64,000 nucleotides of DNA from Thermocatellispora tengchongensis (GCF_014202315.1 NZ_JACHGN010000003.1:372001-436000), one strand, 5' to 3'. Numbered from the stretch's first letter, positions 52,002 to 63,202 are shown. The notes: generated from the sequence alone by a model not told the origin. Numbers and translations: made by a program.

Positions 52002-52595
52002 TCAGGGGCACAGGGCGCGCAGGGCGAAGGTGCTCACCAGGTCCTCGGCCTCGTCCAGGGTCGTGGACCCGCTGAGCAGGGGGACCCGCTCGGCGCCGAT
52101 GAGGGCCAGGATCAGGCGGGCGGTGTCGGAGGCGGGGACGGGGCGGAAGTCGCCGGCGGTGACGCCGGTCTCGATGATGCCGACCAGGATCTGCTGCATC
52201 GGCGCGACGTGCTCGGCCAGCCGCTGGTACGCGTCGGGCCCGAGCGCCGCCGACAGGTCGGCCGGGCCGGGGTGCGGGTGGGCGAGCAGGCCGGCGAGCT
52301 GGAGGCGGACGAAGGCCCGCAGCCGCTCGGCGGGGGTCGCGCCGGCGGGCAGCTCGCGCTCGTAGCTCTCGATGAAGTACTGGGTGACCCGCTCGGTGAA
52401 GGCCAGCAGCAGCGCGGCCTTGTCGGGGAAGTAGTTGTACAGCGCGGTGCGGGTGATGCCCGCCTCGCTCGCCACCTCGGTCAGCGAGATCGCGTCGATG
52501 CCCTGTTCGCGCGAGAGCCGCGAGACCGCCTGCAGGATGCGCTCACGCGTCTGGGCGCGGTGCTCGCCCAGCGTCGAGGCGGTGATCCGGGGCAT
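52002..52595 (-). CDS. TetR-family transcriptional regulator
   Basis: Regulator of 197 aa. The N-terminal helix-turn-helix reads RERILQAVSRLSREQGIDAI and VASEAGITRTALYNYFPDKAALL. It lies 28 bp after the heme oxygenase gene on the same strand, in a probable two-gene operon. Operator-like repeats overlap the operon promoter, so it likely represses heme oxygenase and itself. The inducer, possibly haem or a breakdown product, is inference. Confidence 0.9.
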   Translation of the reverse strand: MPRITASTLGEHRAQTRERILQAVSRLSREQGIDAISLTEVASEAGITRTALYNYFPDKAALLLAFTERVTQYFIESYERELPAGATPAERLRAFVRLQLAGLLAHPHPGPADLSAALGPDAYQRLAEHVAPMQQILVGIIETGVTAGDFRPVPASDTARLILALIGAERVPLLSGSTTLDEAEDLVSTFALRALCP

Positions 52596-52623
52596 TCCTT
52601 CATGGTGGCACAGTCCGCCGCCC

Positions 52624-53262
52624 TCAGGCGGCGGGGACGGCCACCCTGCCGAGGTCGGCCAGCACCTCGGTGTTGAGCAGGTACGCCAGCCGCGTCTCGC
52701 GTACGATGCGCCGCTTCTCGGCGTCGTCCACCGGCAGCTCGTCCAGCCTGCGCCGGTACTCCGCCTTGAACCGCGGCAGGCTGCCCACCTCGTCGAAGAA
52801 GTAGAAGTCCACCCCGCCGCCCCGCTCGAAGCCGTAGATCCGCTGCAGCTCCCGCCGGATGAACTGGCCGCCGGACAGGTCGCCCAGGTAGCGGGTGTAG
52901 TGGTGCGCGATGTACCCGCCCGGCCGCTCGGCGACCTGCTCGATCCGGGCCACCAGCGTGCGGGTGGGCTTGGAGGGCGCGACGCGCTCGCGCCACCCGG
53001 GGCCGTACACGGCGGTCAGGTCGCGGACCAGCGCCTCCTCCCGGTACAGCTCCGGAAAGACGAACGGCCCCGCCACCGGGTCGCCGGCCAGCCGGCGCCC
53101 GGCCCCGTCCAGGGCCCGGTACAGGAAGTAGTGCTGGGCGACCATCTCGCCGTACTGCTCCCGGCTGAGCCGCCCGGCCATCAGCGCGGCGAGGTATCCG
53201 TCCTCGGCGGCGGCCTCGTGCTCGGCCCAGGTCGCCTTCCTGAGCTCCTCGGAGAACGGCAT
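52624..53262 (-). CDS. Heme oxygenase (biliverdin-producing)
   Basis: Opens the haem ring to biliverdin, CO and iron; 212 aa, typical of HmuO/HO-1. The proximal haem ligand is His15 in TWAEHEAA. The distal helix glycines are in YLGDLSGGQFIRREL. The start ATG 53262 has GGGAG 6 nt upstream and lies about 30 nt after the predicted transcription start. The longer frame from 53295 begins at about the transcription start itself. Role: iron recovery from haem. Co-transcribed with a TetR gene. Confidence 0.93.
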   Translation of the reverse strand: MPFSEELRKATWAEHEAAAEDGYLAALMAGRLSREQYGEMVAQHYFLYRALDGAGRRLAGDPVAGPFVFPELYREEALVRDLTAVYGPGWRERVAPSKPTRTLVARIEQVAERPGGYIAHHYTRYLGDLSGGQFIRRELQRIYGFERGGGVDFYFFDEVGSLPRFKAEYRRRLDELPVDDAEKRRIVRETRLAYLLNTEVLADLGRVAVPAA

Positions 53263-53300
53263 CCACGACTCCCCACGCCTGCCCTGATATTTCATGACGA

Positions 53301-53329
53301 AGTGTCACAAAACCCGGCAGCGCCGTCAA
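53301..53329 (-). promoter_or_regulatory. Promoter of the heme oxygenase-tetR operon
   Basis: On the minus strand TTGACG (53329-53324) and GACACT (53306-53301) are separated by 17 bp. An imperfect operator-like repeat (ATGACGA..GTC, 53294-53308) overlaps the -10, and a perfect one lies just upstream of the -35. Confidence 0.6.
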
Positions 53330-53333
53330 GCTT

Positions 53334-53351
53334 ATGACGACACGTCGTCAT
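53334..53351. promoter_or_regulatory. Perfect inverted repeat, probable TetR operator
   Basis: ATGACGAC (53334-53341) and GTCGTCAT (53344-53351) are separated by two bases. The repeat sits immediately upstream of the heme oxygenase -35 element and within the promoter region of the divergent secreted-protein gene. The half-site ATGACGA recurs at 53294-53300. Confidence 0.7.
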
Positions 53352-53429
53352 CAAAACGCCGATGCGACTTCGTGATCTTGGGCTGGCATGCTGTCCACCC
53401 CGCATCCAATTCCATCCGAGGAAACTCCA

Positions 53430-54329
53430 TTGAGGCGACTCGCCGCCGGCCTGGCCCTGATCCTGGGCGCCGCACTGGCCGTCTCCGCCCCCGCCCAGGC
53501 GGTCTCGCGCCCCGACCCCGTGAAGACGCTGGCGGCCCAGTACGCCCCGGGCAAGGGCGTCGGCATCTCGATCGTGACGAGCCTGAGGCTGAAGCCGCAC
53601 AAGCCGGTGAAGAAGGCGAAAGACGCGGACATCACCGTCATGATCAGAGAGAAGGGGGTGCTCGCGTTCGGCCCGCGCGGCCTGGTCGCCAGCGACCTCA
53701 CCCAGAGCGCGGGCGTGGCCAAGGCCGACCGCCACAAGCTCTCCAAACAGGCGCGGGAGCTGCTGGACACCCGGCCGGGGCGCGCCATCCACGTGGACGG
53801 GATGGGCTACAGCTCCGAGCCGCCCTACCCCTACGAGTTCCCGGTGGGCAAGAGCTGGCTGCGCGACTCCTACGGGCGGCCCGGCCCCATCCTGCTCACG
53901 CTGAACGCGCTGGAGCCGCGCACGCTCAAGACGCTCCTGGACGGCGCCTCCTCCCACCGGGACGGGGTGGCACGTGGCACGATCACGACCACCAAGCTGG
54001 TCCGCGTCTCCCCGTCCGGCGTGGACACGTACGGCAGCGGCCGCTCCAGGTACGGCGGCGTCGGCAAGATCACGTACACGATCCGGTTCGACTCCCGGGG
54101 GCTCGTCGAGCGGGTCGGCACCAAGGTGATCCTGCCCAGCGACGAATTCTCCTTCGTGCTGGACTCGCAGATCCGCTACACCGGCTGGGGCGGCCAGGTG
54201 ACCGTGTACGCGCCACCCGCCGAGGAGGTCATGGACCGGGAGGACTTCCCGGGTTACGACAGCGACGACATCATCTGGGAGCAGCCCTCGCTGCCGCTCA
54301 ACGTGCTGAAGCCGGAGTCGGGCTGGTGA
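53430..54329 (+). CDS. Secreted protein of unknown function
   Basis: Protein of 299 aa with a Sec signal (LRRLAAGLALILGAALAVSAPAQA). The mature part has no known domain; it is rich in beta strands (KITYTIRFDSRGLVERVGTKVIL, GGQVTVYAPP). The TTG at 53430 has GAGGAAA just upstream; ATG 53388 is an alternative without such a site. It is divergent from heme oxygenase, and the perfect operator lies in the shared gap, so it may be co-regulated and part of haem or iron handling (inference). Its end overlaps the acyltransferase gene by 32 bp. Confidence 0.72.
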   Translation: MRRLAAGLALILGAALAVSAPAQAVSRPDPVKTLAAQYAPGKGVGISIVTSLRLKPHKPVKKAKDADITVMIREKGVLAFGPRGLVASDLTQSAGVAKADRHKLSKQARELLDTRPGRAIHVDGMGYSSEPPYPYEFPVGKSWLRDSYGRPGPILLTLNALEPRTLKTLLDGASSHRDGVARGTITTTKLVRVSPSGVDTYGSGRSRYGGVGKITYTIRFDSRGLVERVGTKVILPSDEFSFVLDSQIRYTGWGGQVTVYAPPAEEVMDREDFPGYDSDDIIWEQPSLPLNVLKPESGW

Positions 54330-55515
54330 GCCGAGGGCGGGCGACCACGGCCAGGGCAGCCGCGAGGACCGGCAGCCAGGCGAGGCGGGCCGCCACCCAC
54401 TCCGGCCCCGAGGGCGGGGCGAGCAGGCCCGGCACCGGGGCGAGCGGCAGGCACGCGGCGGCGGCCAGGGCGAGCGCGGTCAGATGCCACAGGAACACCG
54501 GCATCGCCGCCAGGTTCGCCAGCGCCACCGCCGCCCAGGCGCGGGGCCGCCGCATCAGCCGGTCCAGCGGGCCGTGCAGCAGCAGCGCCACGCCGATCTG
54601 AGCCACGCCGAAGCACACGGCCGCCGCGGTCGGCGGGCTCAGGTTCGACACGGGCGCCCCGGTCACGCCGACCATCGCCGCCGGGTAGCCGAACCCGGCG
54701 ACCAGCACCGCCGTGGCCGCGGCGCCGCCGACCAGCATGGCCGCGGCGGTGCCGCGCCCGCGCAGCCCTCCGCCGGCCCAGGCCACGCCCAGCGCGTACG
54801 GCACCAGCCAGCCCGCCGCCACGTTGACCCACCCGATCCAGGCGGGGGCGCCGAGCCCGAACCGGGCGGCGTCCACGGCGAAGACGGCCGCGGCGGCGAG
54901 GCAGGCGAGCGTGGCCGGCCGGCGTACGCGCAGCAGCGCCGGCGTGGCCAGGGCCAGCCCGGCGAAGACGGCCAGGAACCACAGCGGGGCCAGCGCGGGC
55001 AACGCCAGCGCCCGCACCGACCCGTACGGCACCCCGTACGCCGGCAGCGCCGCCGCCACCCCCGCCCACAGCGCCACCACCGGCCAGGCCGGGACGAGCA
55101 GGCGCGGCACCCGCCGCCGCGCCCACTTCCACGCGCCGGACGCCGCCCGCGCGCTCCGGGCCGCCGCGAACCCGCCGACGAAGAAGAACACCGCGAGCGT
55201 CTGCAACACCCACGACACCGGCGCCAGCGCGGGCATGTAGGCCAGCGGGCCGGCCAGGGCCACCTCACCCCCGGGCCGCACCTGCCAGGCCGTCACCAGC
55301 CAGTGCCCCAGCACCACGCCGAGCATGGCCAGCGCCCGCAGCGCGTCCACCCCGCGATCCCGCCCCGCGGGGGTGGCCCGCTCCACCCGCGCGACGAGCC
55401 CTCGCCCGGCGGGGGTGGCGCGCTCCACCCGCGCGACGAGTCCCCGCCCGGCGGGGGTGGCGCGCTCCACCCGCGCGACGAGTCCCCGCCCGGCGCCCTC
55501 CGGCTCAGCCGCCAC
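54298..55515 (-). CDS. Membrane acyltransferase (acyltransferase-3 family)
   Basis: Integral membrane acyltransferase of 405 aa with about ten hydrophobic segments. The family's N-terminal motif DRGVDALRALAMLGVVLGHW carries the conserved Arg and His. Before it lie three 14-residue repeats (RGLVARVERATPAG), an odd cytoplasmic extension. The GTG at 55515 overlaps the stop of the upstream DUF1023 gene by 11 nt. Such enzymes acylate exported sugars, wall polymers or lipids. Target unknown. Confidence 0.85.
   Translation of the reverse strand: MAAEPEGAGRGLVARVERATPAGRGLVARVERATPAGRGLVARVERATPAGRDRGVDALRALAMLGVVLGHWLVTAWQVRPGGEVALAGPLAYMPALAPVSWVLQTLAVFFFVGGFAAARSARAASGAWKWARRRVPRLLVPAWPVVALWAGVAAALPAYGVPYGSVRALALPALAPLWFLAVFAGLALATPALLRVRRPATLACLAAAAVFAVDAARFGLGAPAWIGWVNVAAGWLVPYALGVAWAGGGLRGRGTAAAMLVGGAAATAVLVAGFGYPAAMVGVTGAPVSNLSPPTAAAVCFGVAQIGVALLLHGPLDRLMRRPRAWAAVALANLAAMPVFLWHLTALALAAAACLPLAPVPGLLAPPSGPEWVAARLAWLPVLAAALAVVARPRLTSPTPASAR
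55367..55492 (-). repeat. 42-bp tandem repeat in the acyltransferase gene, 3 copies
   Basis: Units at 55367-55408, 55409-55450 and 55451-55492. The last two are identical and the first differs at three positions. They encode RGLVARVERATPAG three times near the N-terminus. Confidence 0.95.
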
Positions 55516-56314
55516 GGCGCACCTCCGAGGCGCGCCCGAGCGCGATCAGGGCCAGGTTGCGCAGCGACTCGCCGCCCGGCCGCAGGTAGTCGCTGTGCCC
55601 GCCGCCGCCCGCCGCGAAGATCCGGGCGCCGAAGCCCCGGTCCATCGGGTCCCGGCCGAAGCCCAGCGGGCCGATCGACACGTGTGGCACGTTGCCGATC
55701 CAGTCCGTGCCGCCGCGCCCCGCCCACACCCGGGCCCGCGTGCCCAGTTCGGCCGCCGACGCCGCCCGCAGCCCCGGGCTGCCGAACACCGCCACGTCCC
55801 GCACCCCCGCGAGCCCTGGCAGCGCCTTGGCGCACACCACCGAGCCGTAGCTGTGGCACAGCAGCGTGACCTCGGCCCCGGTCGCCGCCCGCACCCGCGC
55901 CACCGTGCGCCGCAGCTCGCGCGCCCCCGCCACGGCCAGGTCCTCGGTGACCGCGGCCAGGCTGTACGTGCGCGGCGCGTCGTACCCGAGCCAGGCGATC
56001 ACGGCCAGCCGCGCCTTGGGGTCCAGCTCCCGCGCCTGCGCCACCAGCGCCCGCGCCCCGCCCCCCGGCGTGCTGTACGGCTTGGCCCGCCCGCCGTCGA
56101 AGGTCGCCGGCGTGGTGTCGGACCCCGGCACGATGATCGCCACATGCTCGGCCCCCGCCGCGTCCCCGTACACCCGCACCACCCGCGCCCCCGGCGCCGC
56201 GGCCCCACCGGCACCCCCGGTGCTCGCGACCGCCGCGACCCCGGTGACCCCGGCGGCCACGGCCAGCGCGGTACGCCTGCCGAGCCGGAGCGCGCCCAAC
56301 CCGCGCACGAACAT
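55505..56314 (-). CDS. Secreted DUF1023-type alpha/beta hydrolase
   Basis: Exported hydrolase of 269 aa with a Tat-like or Sec signal (RLGRRTALAVAAGVTGVAAVAS). The DUF1023 pattern is clear: EHVAIIVPGSDTTP, nucleophile Ser in LLCHSYGSVV, Asp in GGTDWIGN and His in GGGGHSDYL. ATG 56314 is preceded by GGGAGGGG. It overlaps the acyltransferase gene downstream, suggesting an operon acting on the cell envelope (inference). Confidence 0.87.
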   Translation of the reverse strand: MFVRGLGALRLGRRTALAVAAGVTGVAAVASTGGAGGAAAPGARVVRVYGDAAGAEHVAIIVPGSDTTPATFDGGRAKPYSTPGGGARALVAQARELDPKARLAVIAWLGYDAPRTYSLAAVTEDLAVAGARELRRTVARVRAATGAEVTLLCHSYGSVVCAKALPGLAGVRDVAVFGSPGLRAASAAELGTRARVWAGRGGTDWIGNVPHVSIGPLGFGRDPMDRGFGARIFAAGGGGHSDYLRPGGESLRNLALIALGRASEVRRGG

Positions 56315-56360
56315 GGCCCCTCCCATCCTGACCGGTGCTGATCAGGACAGGACGCTAGAA

Positions 56361-56397
56361 ATCACACTCCGTAACCCGCGTTCCCGTACGGAGTGAT
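56361..56397. other. Long inverted repeat upstream of the DUF1023 gene
   Basis: ACTCCGTA (56366-56373) and TACGGAGT (56387-56394) pair perfectly. The stem extends outward with ATCAC/TGAT apart from one bulged A, and the loop is 13 nt. It lies about 50 bp upstream of the DUF1023 start codon on a stretch without genes. It may be an operator, an RNA hairpin or a terminator of a lost gene. Confidence 0.45.
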
Positions 56398-57475
56398 CTG
56401 TCCGCGTCCCCCTCAGGAGTGACGCCGCCGAGGAACACCGAGGCGCGGGGCACGCTCATTTCCGCGGCGATTCCCGGCGCGTTTCCGTCGGCGCCGGGTG
56501 CGCGTTCGCTCGCCTGCGGTATTGCTTCCGGCGCGCGTTCCGGGGAGCGGCACGGAACCATCCGAAGAAACCGGACGACTCGCCATGCGAAGGTAGGAGA
56601 ATCCCGGCGTGCGGGCGGCCGGGCGAGGTGGCGTCGCGGTTGATACCGGCGGCTTCGTGCCGCGAAGGGCGCGATGAACCGTCGCCGCCATCCACAATCG
56701 GCCGGTATACCGTGTTCCCGTTCGAAACGGAGATGCCCCCGCGACCGCACTGCGTTTACCGCCGCCGTCGTCATTATCGGCGTTGTGGCACGACGTCCTT
56801 TCACCGCTGCCCGTCGTCTGCGAAGCCCGTGGCGCCGGAGAAGTTCCCTTGTGCTTTTCCGCCTCAGGCGCGGCATGTCCGGCCAGGAAAAACGCGCGGG
56901 AGAATGATGTGGCACGGGGGACCTCTGGTGACGCTGGGTAGTGGACCTGGCGCTTCATCTCGATGTCGAGAGGTTGACGGTTGTCGCATTGTGGCCGCCG
57001 GGTCGTGCGCGTGCCGGGTCCGCCGATGCGTGGTGCGGGGCGGCAGAATGGTTATCTAGATGTTCAGTTTCCTGGTAAGGGCGATCTGGTAACCGCTCTT
57101 TCCCGATTTCGGGTGACCGGAAGCCCGCGTCGGTAACGTGATCTTCAGCGGGGTTTGACGGCCCGAGTCGCCTCGTGACACACACCTTGCGGGCGTTACC
57201 CCTACATTGGCGGCGAAGGCGGTACGATGACCGCGCCCACTGCCCGAGTGATCCCGAGAGGGGGCATTTTCTCCACCCCGGCGCCGAAACCTCCGCCGGC
57301 CCGTACGGCGGTGACCTCGGCGTTCATCGCTCCGAGATGCCCCCGCACCCGGAATGTGAGCAAATTTTGGTTCCCGGCGTGAAGTTCGGGCGGGCGAGAT
57401 TGCCGATGGCGCTAGTCTTTGCCCCATCGAACGGCATGATCGCCGTTCTTGACCAGAAAGAAGGTTTATCTACTC
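56398..57475. other. Gene-poor stretch of lower GC
   Basis: About 1.1 kb without a convincing gene. Open frames on both strands (for example minus 57185-56955 and plus 56628-57059) show near-random third positions, have no good ribosome sites and resemble nothing I know. Local GC is below the surroundings. The segment near 57050-57075 contains ATCTAGAT and CCTGGTAAGGGCGATCTGGTAACC. It may hold non-coding RNA, decayed genes or foreign DNA; I cannot tell. Confidence 0.45.
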
Positions 57476-58027
57476 ATGAGCGAGGGTCAGGAGCCCGCCG
57501 ACGTTGTCGGGCTCATCCCCAGGATCCGGGCCGCGTTACCCAGAAAGAAACCGGGTGTGGTGGTGTCCGTCGCCGTGGTGGCGGTCATCGGCACGGCCGT
57601 GGTCGCGTACACCGCCACACGGGGCACGCCCACGATCGAGATCAGAGGGCCTTCGACGGCGGCCGGCTCGCTCGCCGGCCCGTGCCCGCTGGTGGAGGGC
57701 GTGACGACCCTCCCCGAGGACGTGGACGTCATCGTCGGGGTCCGTCCGCTGCGCGGCAACGGCTCGGTCCGCTTCTACCGCACCTCCAGGCTCGGCGGCG
57801 ACCGGTGGCGCGGAGAGGTGTCCCTGGACGGTCACGACGCCAAGGCGCCGGGGGATCGGTGGTACTCCGTCACCGCGTTCGCCATGCCGAAGGCGTGGAC
57901 CGACTTCTGGGTGCAGAAGGAGGGCAGTGCGGACACCCTCACACTGATGGTCGCGCCCACACTGCCCCCGACCGACGAAGAGGACTCCATCGAAGTCCAG
58001 CGCGGGACCGGCCAGGGTCCCTGCTGA
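57476..58027 (+). CDS. Single-pass membrane protein of unknown function
   Basis: Protein of 183 aa: a short cytoplasmic part (MSEGQEPADVVGLIPRIRAA), one membrane segment about residues 27-46 (VVVSVAVVAVIGTAVVAYTA), then a beta-rich external domain with two cysteines (PCPLVEGV near 70 and the final GPC) that may form a disulphide. The ATG at 57476 has AAGAAGG 12 nt upstream; TTG 57449 is an alternative without a ribosome site. No family recognised. Confidence 0.65.
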   Translation: MSEGQEPADVVGLIPRIRAALPRKKPGVVVSVAVVAVIGTAVVAYTATRGTPTIEIRGPSTAAGSLAGPCPLVEGVTTLPEDVDVIVGVRPLRGNGSVRFYRTSRLGGDRWRGEVSLDGHDAKAPGDRWYSVTAFAMPKAWTDFWVQKEGSADTLTLMVAPTLPPTDEEDSIEVQRGTGQGPC

Positions 58028-58202
58028 ACCACCCCCAGGGGATCACCGCCCGGGTGCGGCGGCAACCGCGCCCGGGTGACTTTCCGCAAGAGAGGTTGCG
58101 AGCATAGGACACTTTTCCCGTGCACCGGGAGTCGTTATCGCAGATTTGGGGCCGCCGTCGCCCCCCGGCCATCCCGGGCGCGCACGGCCGGGACCGACCG
58201 TC

Positions 58203-58871
58203 TCAGCCCCGGTCGCCGGGGCGGACGAGGCCGGTCTCGTAGGCGTACACGATGGCCTGGGCGCGGTCGCGGAGCGAGAGCTTGGTCAGGATGCGGCCGA
58301 CGTGGGTCTTGACGGTCTGCTCCGAGACGACGAGGCCGGCCGCGATCTCCTGGTTGGACAGGCCCTGGGCGATGAGGGCGAGCACCTCGGTCTCGCGCTC
58401 GGTCAGCTCGGCCAGGCGCCTGACCGAAGGGGCACGGGGGCCGCCCAGGCGGGCGAACTCGGCGATGAGCCGCCGGGTGACCTGGGGCGCGAGCAGGGCG
58501 TCGCCCGCGGCCACCACGCGTACGGCCTCGGCGAGCTGCTGCGCCGAGGCGTCCTTGAGCAGGAAGCCGCTCGCGCCGGCCCGCAGCGCCTCGTACACGT
58601 AGTCGTCCAGGTCGAAGGTGGTCAGGATCAGGATCTTCGCCGCCATGCCGGGCAGGGCGAGGATCTCGCGGGTGGCCTGGAGCCCGTCCATGACCGGCAT
58701 GCGCACATCCATCAGGATGACGTCCGGCCGCAGCTCCCTGGCCCGCTCCACGGCCTCGGCCCCGTTGGCCGCCTCGCCGACCACCTCGATGTCGGGCTGC
58801 GCGTCCAGGAACACGGTGAACCCGGTGCGCACCATCCCCTGGTCGTCGGCGATCAGCACCGTGCAGGTCAT
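58203..58871 (-). CDS. NarL/FixJ-family response regulator
   Basis: DNA-binding response regulator of 222 aa. The receiver domain has DDQ near residues 9-11, the phospho-acceptor Asp55 in PDVILMDVRMP and Lys in FLLKDAS. The C-terminal LuxR-type helix-turn-helix reads LTERETEVLALIAQGLSNQEIA and VSEQTVKTHVGRILTKL. Its ATG overlaps the stop of the kinase gene (ATGA). Targets are unknown. Confidence 0.95.
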   Translation of the reverse strand: MTCTVLIADDQGMVRTGFTVFLDAQPDIEVVGEAANGAEAVERARELRPDVILMDVRMPVMDGLQATREILALPGMAAKILILTTFDLDDYVYEALRAGASGFLLKDASAQQLAEAVRVVAAGDALLAPQVTRRLIAEFARLGGPRAPSVRRLAELTERETEVLALIAQGLSNQEIAAGLVVSEQTVKTHVGRILTKLSLRDRAQAIVYAYETGLVRPGDRG

Positions 58872-60187
58872 CCTGTCCCTTCCCTCTCTCGCTCCGGCTC
58901 CTCCTCAGGCGGGTCGCCGACGGGGAGGACCGCGGTCACCGTGAACCCGCCGTCGCGCCGCGGGCCGGCGCGCAGCGTACCGCCGAGCAGGGAGGCGCGC
59001 TCGCGCATGCCCAGCAGGCCGTGGCCCGGGGCGCGGCCCGCGTCGTCGGCGGGTGCGCGGGGCGGGCCCGCGGGGGGCGGGGTGTTGGCGATCTCCAGGC
59101 TCAGCGCGGCGGGGGAGTGGGCGATCGTGATCGTGACCGCGGCCCCCGGCGCGTGGCGGCGTACGTTGCTCAGGGACTCCTGCACGATCCGGTACGCCGA
59201 CAGGCTCACCGCCGCGGGCAGGGCGGGCGGCGGGTCGGGGGCCGAGACCGTCACCGGGAGGCCGGCCGCGCGGGTCTGCTCCACCAGCTCGCCCAGCCGC
59301 TCCAGGCCCGGCTGGGGCGCGGTGTCGCGGCGGCCGTCCTGGTCGCGCAGCACGCCCAGCACCCGCCGCATCTCGGTCATCGCCGCCAGGGACAGGCCGC
59401 GTATCTCGGCCAGGCCCGCCTCCAGGGCCGCCGGGTCGCCGGCGGACCTGATCGGCACCGCCTCGGCCTGGATGGCGATCACGGACATGTGGTGGGCCAC
59501 GACGTCGTGCAGCTCGCGGGCGATGCGGGCGCGCTCCTCCAGCACGGCCCGCGCCGCCATGGCGATCTGGGTGCGCTCCTCCTCGTCGGCGAGCAGCCGG
59601 GTGGCGTCGCGGCGGATGCGCACGTTGTAGCCGAGCAGCACCGTGACGGTCACGACGAGCACGGCGAGCAGCGTGCCCTCGGGGCGGAGCAGGGCCGCGC
59701 CCGCGATCGACACCGCCCACACGCCCAGGGTGATGGAGCGGTCGCAGCGCACCGCCACGGAGTAGAGCGCGAGCGTGAAGGTGATGGTGCCGGGCGCGGT
59801 GAACGGGATCGGCAGCAGCTCCCCGGTGACCGAGGTGCCGATCGGGATGCCGACCGCGGCCAGGCGCCAGGCCGCGAGCGGCCACTTGTCGCGCAGCAGC
59901 AGCGGCAGCGAGTTGACCGCCGCCGCCATGTACAGGCCCTGCCAGTCGAGGGAAGCCTCGGTGACGCGGTTGGCGTTCTCCAGGACGACGTATCCGCCGG
60001 CGAGCAGGATGGCGGCCAGGATGAGGTCCGCGAGCACGACCAGATCGACGCGGTCGAAGGGCAGCAGGCCGAGCGAGCGGGGCACCCGGAGCACCAGCGC
60101 GCGCGGGCGCGGCGCCGGGGGATCGGCCCGCCCGGTCGCCACGGCGAGCGCCAGCGGCCGCAGCAGCCGTCTCAGGGCCTTGAGCAC
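58868..60187 (-). CDS. Sensor histidine kinase, DesK/NarX (HisKA_3) type
   Basis: Membrane sensor kinase of 439 aa. Four to five hydrophobic segments (about 48-190) form the sensor. The dimerisation/H-box ERARIARELHDVVAHHMSVIAIQ carries the phospho-accepting His227. The HATPase domain shows SAYRIVQESLSNVRRHA and GHGLLGMRERASLLGG. It is cotranscribed with the response regulator. GTG start at 60187. The signal is unknown. Confidence 0.93.
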   Translation of the reverse strand: MLKALRRLLRPLALAVATGRADPPAPRPRALVLRVPRSLGLLPFDRVDLVVLADLILAAILLAGGYVVLENANRVTEASLDWQGLYMAAAVNSLPLLLRDKWPLAAWRLAAVGIPIGTSVTGELLPIPFTAPGTITFTLALYSVAVRCDRSITLGVWAVSIAGAALLRPEGTLLAVLVVTVTVLLGYNVRIRRDATRLLADEEERTQIAMAARAVLEERARIARELHDVVAHHMSVIAIQAEAVPIRSAGDPAALEAGLAEIRGLSLAAMTEMRRVLGVLRDQDGRRDTAPQPGLERLGELVEQTRAAGLPVTVSAPDPPPALPAAVSLSAYRIVQESLSNVRRHAPGAAVTITIAHSPAALSLEIANTPPPAGPPRAPADDAGRAPGHGLLGMRERASLLGGTLRAGPRRDGGFTVTAVLPVGDPPEEEPEREREGTG

Positions 60188-60352
60188 CGCTCCACCCTAT
60201 GATCCACCGGGCTCGGCCGCCTCGCTCCCGGGAGTGATCCCCGGCGTACCACTCAGGTCGTAGCGGGGGCAGGACGCCCCAATAGCACACGCAAGCCCGA
60301 TTACCCGATTACGATCACCCTGAGCGAACAGGTGCAGCATTGGGAACATCCC

Positions 60353-60381
60353 TCGACTCTTCTTAGTTGAGCCGGTATAAC
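60353..60381 (+). promoter_or_regulatory. Promoter of lon
   Basis: TCGACT (60353-60358) and TATAAC (60376-60381) with a 17-bp spacer. The -10 lies inside the HAIR-type operator. Confidence 0.65.
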
Positions 60382-60386
60382 TCAAC
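60366..60386. promoter_or_regulatory. HAIR-type operator (HspR binding site) at lon
   Basis: GTTGAG (60366-60371), nine bases, CTCAAC (60381-60386). The core TTGAG-N9-CTCAA matches the HAIR element CTTGAGT-N7-ACTCAAG bound by the heat-shock repressor HspR in actinobacteria. It covers the -10 of the lon promoter, so binding would block transcription. Confidence 0.8.
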
Positions 60387-60405
60387 CCTGTGAGCGGAGT
60401 GCGAG

Positions 60406-62775
<2,370 letters not shown>

Positions 62776-62862
62776 CCGGCCGTCCGCGGCGACGCCCGCA
62801 TCCCGGGCCCCGCCGCCCCGCCGATCCGTCAGGCGAGCGGCGCGCCCGCGCCGACCGGCACC

Positions 62863-62896
62863 AGCGGCCCCGGAGCACTCCCGCTCCGGGGCCGCT
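62863..62896 (+). terminator. Strong hairpin terminator after lon
   Basis: AGCGGCCCCGGAGC (62863-62876) pairs perfectly with GCTCCGGGGCCGCT (62883-62896) around a 6-nt loop, 88 nt after the lon stop. Confidence 0.85.
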
Positions 62897-63202
62897 CCCG
62901 CATTCCGCCCCAGCACGCGGAGCCTTCTGGAGCACCTGCACCCCGGCCGCACCCACGTCCCCCGCCTGTACGGCCCCTGGCCGGCGCCCGTCCCACCGCG
63001 CGGGCATGTGAGGGGGCGGTGGATCCGCTACCAGGGGAGCGGGGCAGGACCGCCGCAACGGGCCGTCCACGTGCGCCTCGATCAAAGTGCAGGACCTCGG
63101 CGAGGTCACCGTGAGCGCCGCCCCTATGTGGCCCCGTTCCCCGAAAGGGGGAGAGCGGGCGTCTTTGGGGCTGGCGCGGAGCGGGGGTCGCCGTTAGGCT
63201 GG
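62897..63202. other. Intergenic region between lon and the molybdoenzyme gene
   Basis: About 300 bp without a convincing gene. One plus-strand frame (about 62935-63090) has G/C-biased third positions for some 50 codons but no start, and the bias then shifts to another frame, so a decayed gene fragment is possible. A small hairpin CCCC-GAAA-GGGG lies at 63139-63150. Confidence 0.4.

Noticed and set aside
56419-57059. Several open frames on both strands in the gene-poor stretch
   Set aside because: Third-position composition is near random, ribosome sites are absent and no motif is recognisable.
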